Of a stretch of 7,162 nt of DNA, positions 6,197-7,162 are shown piece by piece. Under the pieces are notes generated by a model. That model saw only the letters and a program-made list of their open reading frames with translations, was not told the origin of the DNA and made no database searches. Source of the DNA: Pseudomonadota bacterium (GTDB lineage: Bacteria > Pseudomonadota > Alphaproteobacteria > Acetobacterales > Acetobacteraceae); NCBI GenBank assembly GCA_021785335.1, contig JAJYFW010000085.1:1-7162 (forward strand), written 5' to 3'. Position numbers and translations under genes: made by a program. How positions within the stretch are numbered: position 1 is the stretch's first letter; every line of letters starts with the position of its first letter.

Positions 6197-7162
6197 GTGA
6201 TCTGCCTGACCGCGCGCCGCCGGAGCCGACCGCGCCCGCGCGGCGCTTCGGCGCGCCGGCGGCCGGCGGCATTCCGCGCATGGAGACGGTGCGCGTCACG
6301 GCGCCCGACCTCGAGCGCCGCGCGGCCATCGCGCGCAGCCACCGAAGGCTGACGGTCGGGATCATCGGCTTCGTCGTGCTGTACGTGGCGGTAGCCGCGA
6401 AGCTCACCGACGCCACGATCCTGCAGCCGATGCTGCCGTCCAAGGCGCTGATCGCGACCAACGTGCCCAAGTTGCCGCCGCGGCAATCCGCGTTCGCCGC
6501 CACGCCTGCGGCGCTGCCGATGCTGGGCCACACGCACCGCGCCCCGATCATCGACCGCAACGGCGAGATCCTCGCGATCTCGGTGCCGATGGCGACCGCC
6601 TATGCCGATCCGCGGCAGATCGCGGACCCGAAGCACGCGGCGGAAAAGCTCGCGAGGGTGCTGCCCAACCTCGATGTCGCGGCAATGACCGCGCGGCTGT
6701 CGAGCAACCTGCAGTTTGTCTATGTCGCGCGCGACATCACACCGGAGCAGGAGATCCAAATCAACGATCTCGGCATCCCCGGCATCGGGTTCCGCGAGAC
6801 CGAGGTGCGCCGCTATCCGCTCGGCCGCGTCGCCGCCCAGGTGCTGGGCAATGTCGACCGCGCCGGGCACGGCGACATGGGGATCGAGGCGTATTTCGAC
6901 AAACGGCTGCTGAGCGACCCCAAGCCGCTGCGCCTGTCGCTCGACGTGCGCGTGCAGGCGGTGGTGCGCGACGTGCTCGCGCACGCGTTCCACGAGTTCA
7001 AGCCAATCGGCGCCGTCGGCATCGTGATGAACGTCAACACGGGCGAGGTGCTGGCGAGCGTGAGCCTGCCCGACTACAACGCCAACAACTTCGCCAACTC
7101 GACGCCGGCGGAGCGGTTCAACCGCGCGGTGCAGGGCGCCTACGAACCCGGCAGCATCCTGA
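6193..7162 (+). CDS. ftsI: Peptidoglycan transpeptidase FtsI (PBP3), partial: 3' end outside the window
   Basis: The visible 323 residues are the N-terminal half of a class B penicillin-binding protein that cross-links septal peptidoglycan with FtsW. A cytoplasmic Pro/Arg-rich segment (1-52) is followed by one membrane helix (about 53-70) and the periplasmic pedestal domain. The class B signature APIIDRNGEILAIS (117-130), the YPLGRVAAQVLGNVD region (208-222), GIEAYFDKRL (230-239) and LSLDVRVQAVV (248-258) are clear. The window stops inside the catalytic motif: YEPGSIL ends the frame, Ser321 is the expected acylated serine and the next codon should give the Lys of SxxK. GTG 6193 is chosen because it overlaps the ftsL stop (GTGA), as in the other junctions, with GGGGG at 6182-6186. 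An ATG at 6280 is the alternative and would remove 29 residues. Confidence 0.95.
   Translation, partial: MSDLPDRAPPEPTAPARRFGAPAAGGIPRMETVRVTAPDLERRAAIARSHRRLTVGIIGFVVLYVAVAAKLTDATILQPMLPSKALIATNVPKLPPRQSAFAATPAALPMLGHTHRAPIIDRNGEILAISVPMATAYADPRQIADPKHAAEKLARVLPNLDVAAMTARLSSNLQFVYVARDITPEQEIQINDLGIPGIGFRETEVRRYPLGRVAAQVLGNVDRAGHGDMGIEAYFDKRLLSDPKPLRLSLDVRVQAVVRDVLAHAFHEFKPIGAVGIVMNVNTGEVLASVSLPDYNANNFANSTPAERFNRAVQGAYEPGSIL

Noticed and set aside
1..7162. CRISPR arrays, tRNA genes, insertion sequences, attachment sites or toxin-antitoxin genes
   Set aside because: I found no regularly spaced long repeats, tRNA-like sequences, transposase motifs or terminal inverted repeats on either strand by reading.

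Overview
The window is very GC-rich, with strongly G/C-biased third codon positions. Its right half is the start of a division and cell-wall (dcw) cluster preceded by an RNase P RNA gene. GC content, the rnpB sequence and the order rnpB-mraZ-rsmH-ftsL-ftsI suggest an alphaproteobacterium, probably from the Rhodospirillales/Acetobacteraceae side. That placement is inference from style and synteny; no taxonomic marker was searched. All supported genes lie on the + strand.

Left part (1-3188). A short tail of an upstream reading frame ends at 66. A tightly packed three-gene unit follows: a P-loop NTPase of the MobB/DUF1611-like (SIMIBI) kind (150-1220), an alpha/beta hydrolase that starts on a GTG overlapping the previous stop (1217-1975), and a 12-helix-type MFS transporter (1986-3188). 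Spacing suggests one transcript. The substrate of the unit cannot be read from the sequence.

Middle (3185-3801). A bacterial type A RNase P RNA (about 3220-3613) is recognisable from its conserved blocks and a perfect 11-bp P1 helix closing the two ends. A TTGACG box overlapping the transporter stop codon is a plausible -35 for it. A leader of about 190 bases follows, holding three CCCATG repeats spaced exactly 10 bp apart (3733-3758). Read on the other strand these are TGGG repeats, the known form of MraZ operator, placed 44-69 bases before mraZ.

Right part (3802-7162). mraZ (autoregulator), rsmH (16S rRNA C1402 N4-methyltransferase), ftsL (divisome membrane protein) and ftsI (septal transpeptidase PBP3, cut by the window edge) are joined by 4-base ATGA/ATGA/GTGA overlaps, so translation is probably coupled. 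MraZ likely represses the whole run from the upstream repeats. FtsL carries an unusual low-complexity Pro/Ala-rich extension of about 225 residues.

Most of the window is ordinary housekeeping DNA. The points most worth a second look are the phased MraZ operator, the long FtsL tail, the identical P1/P2 strands of the RNase P RNA and the uncharacterised NTPase-hydrolase-MFS unit. I see no clear sign of a new defence system, mobile element or CRISPR array.
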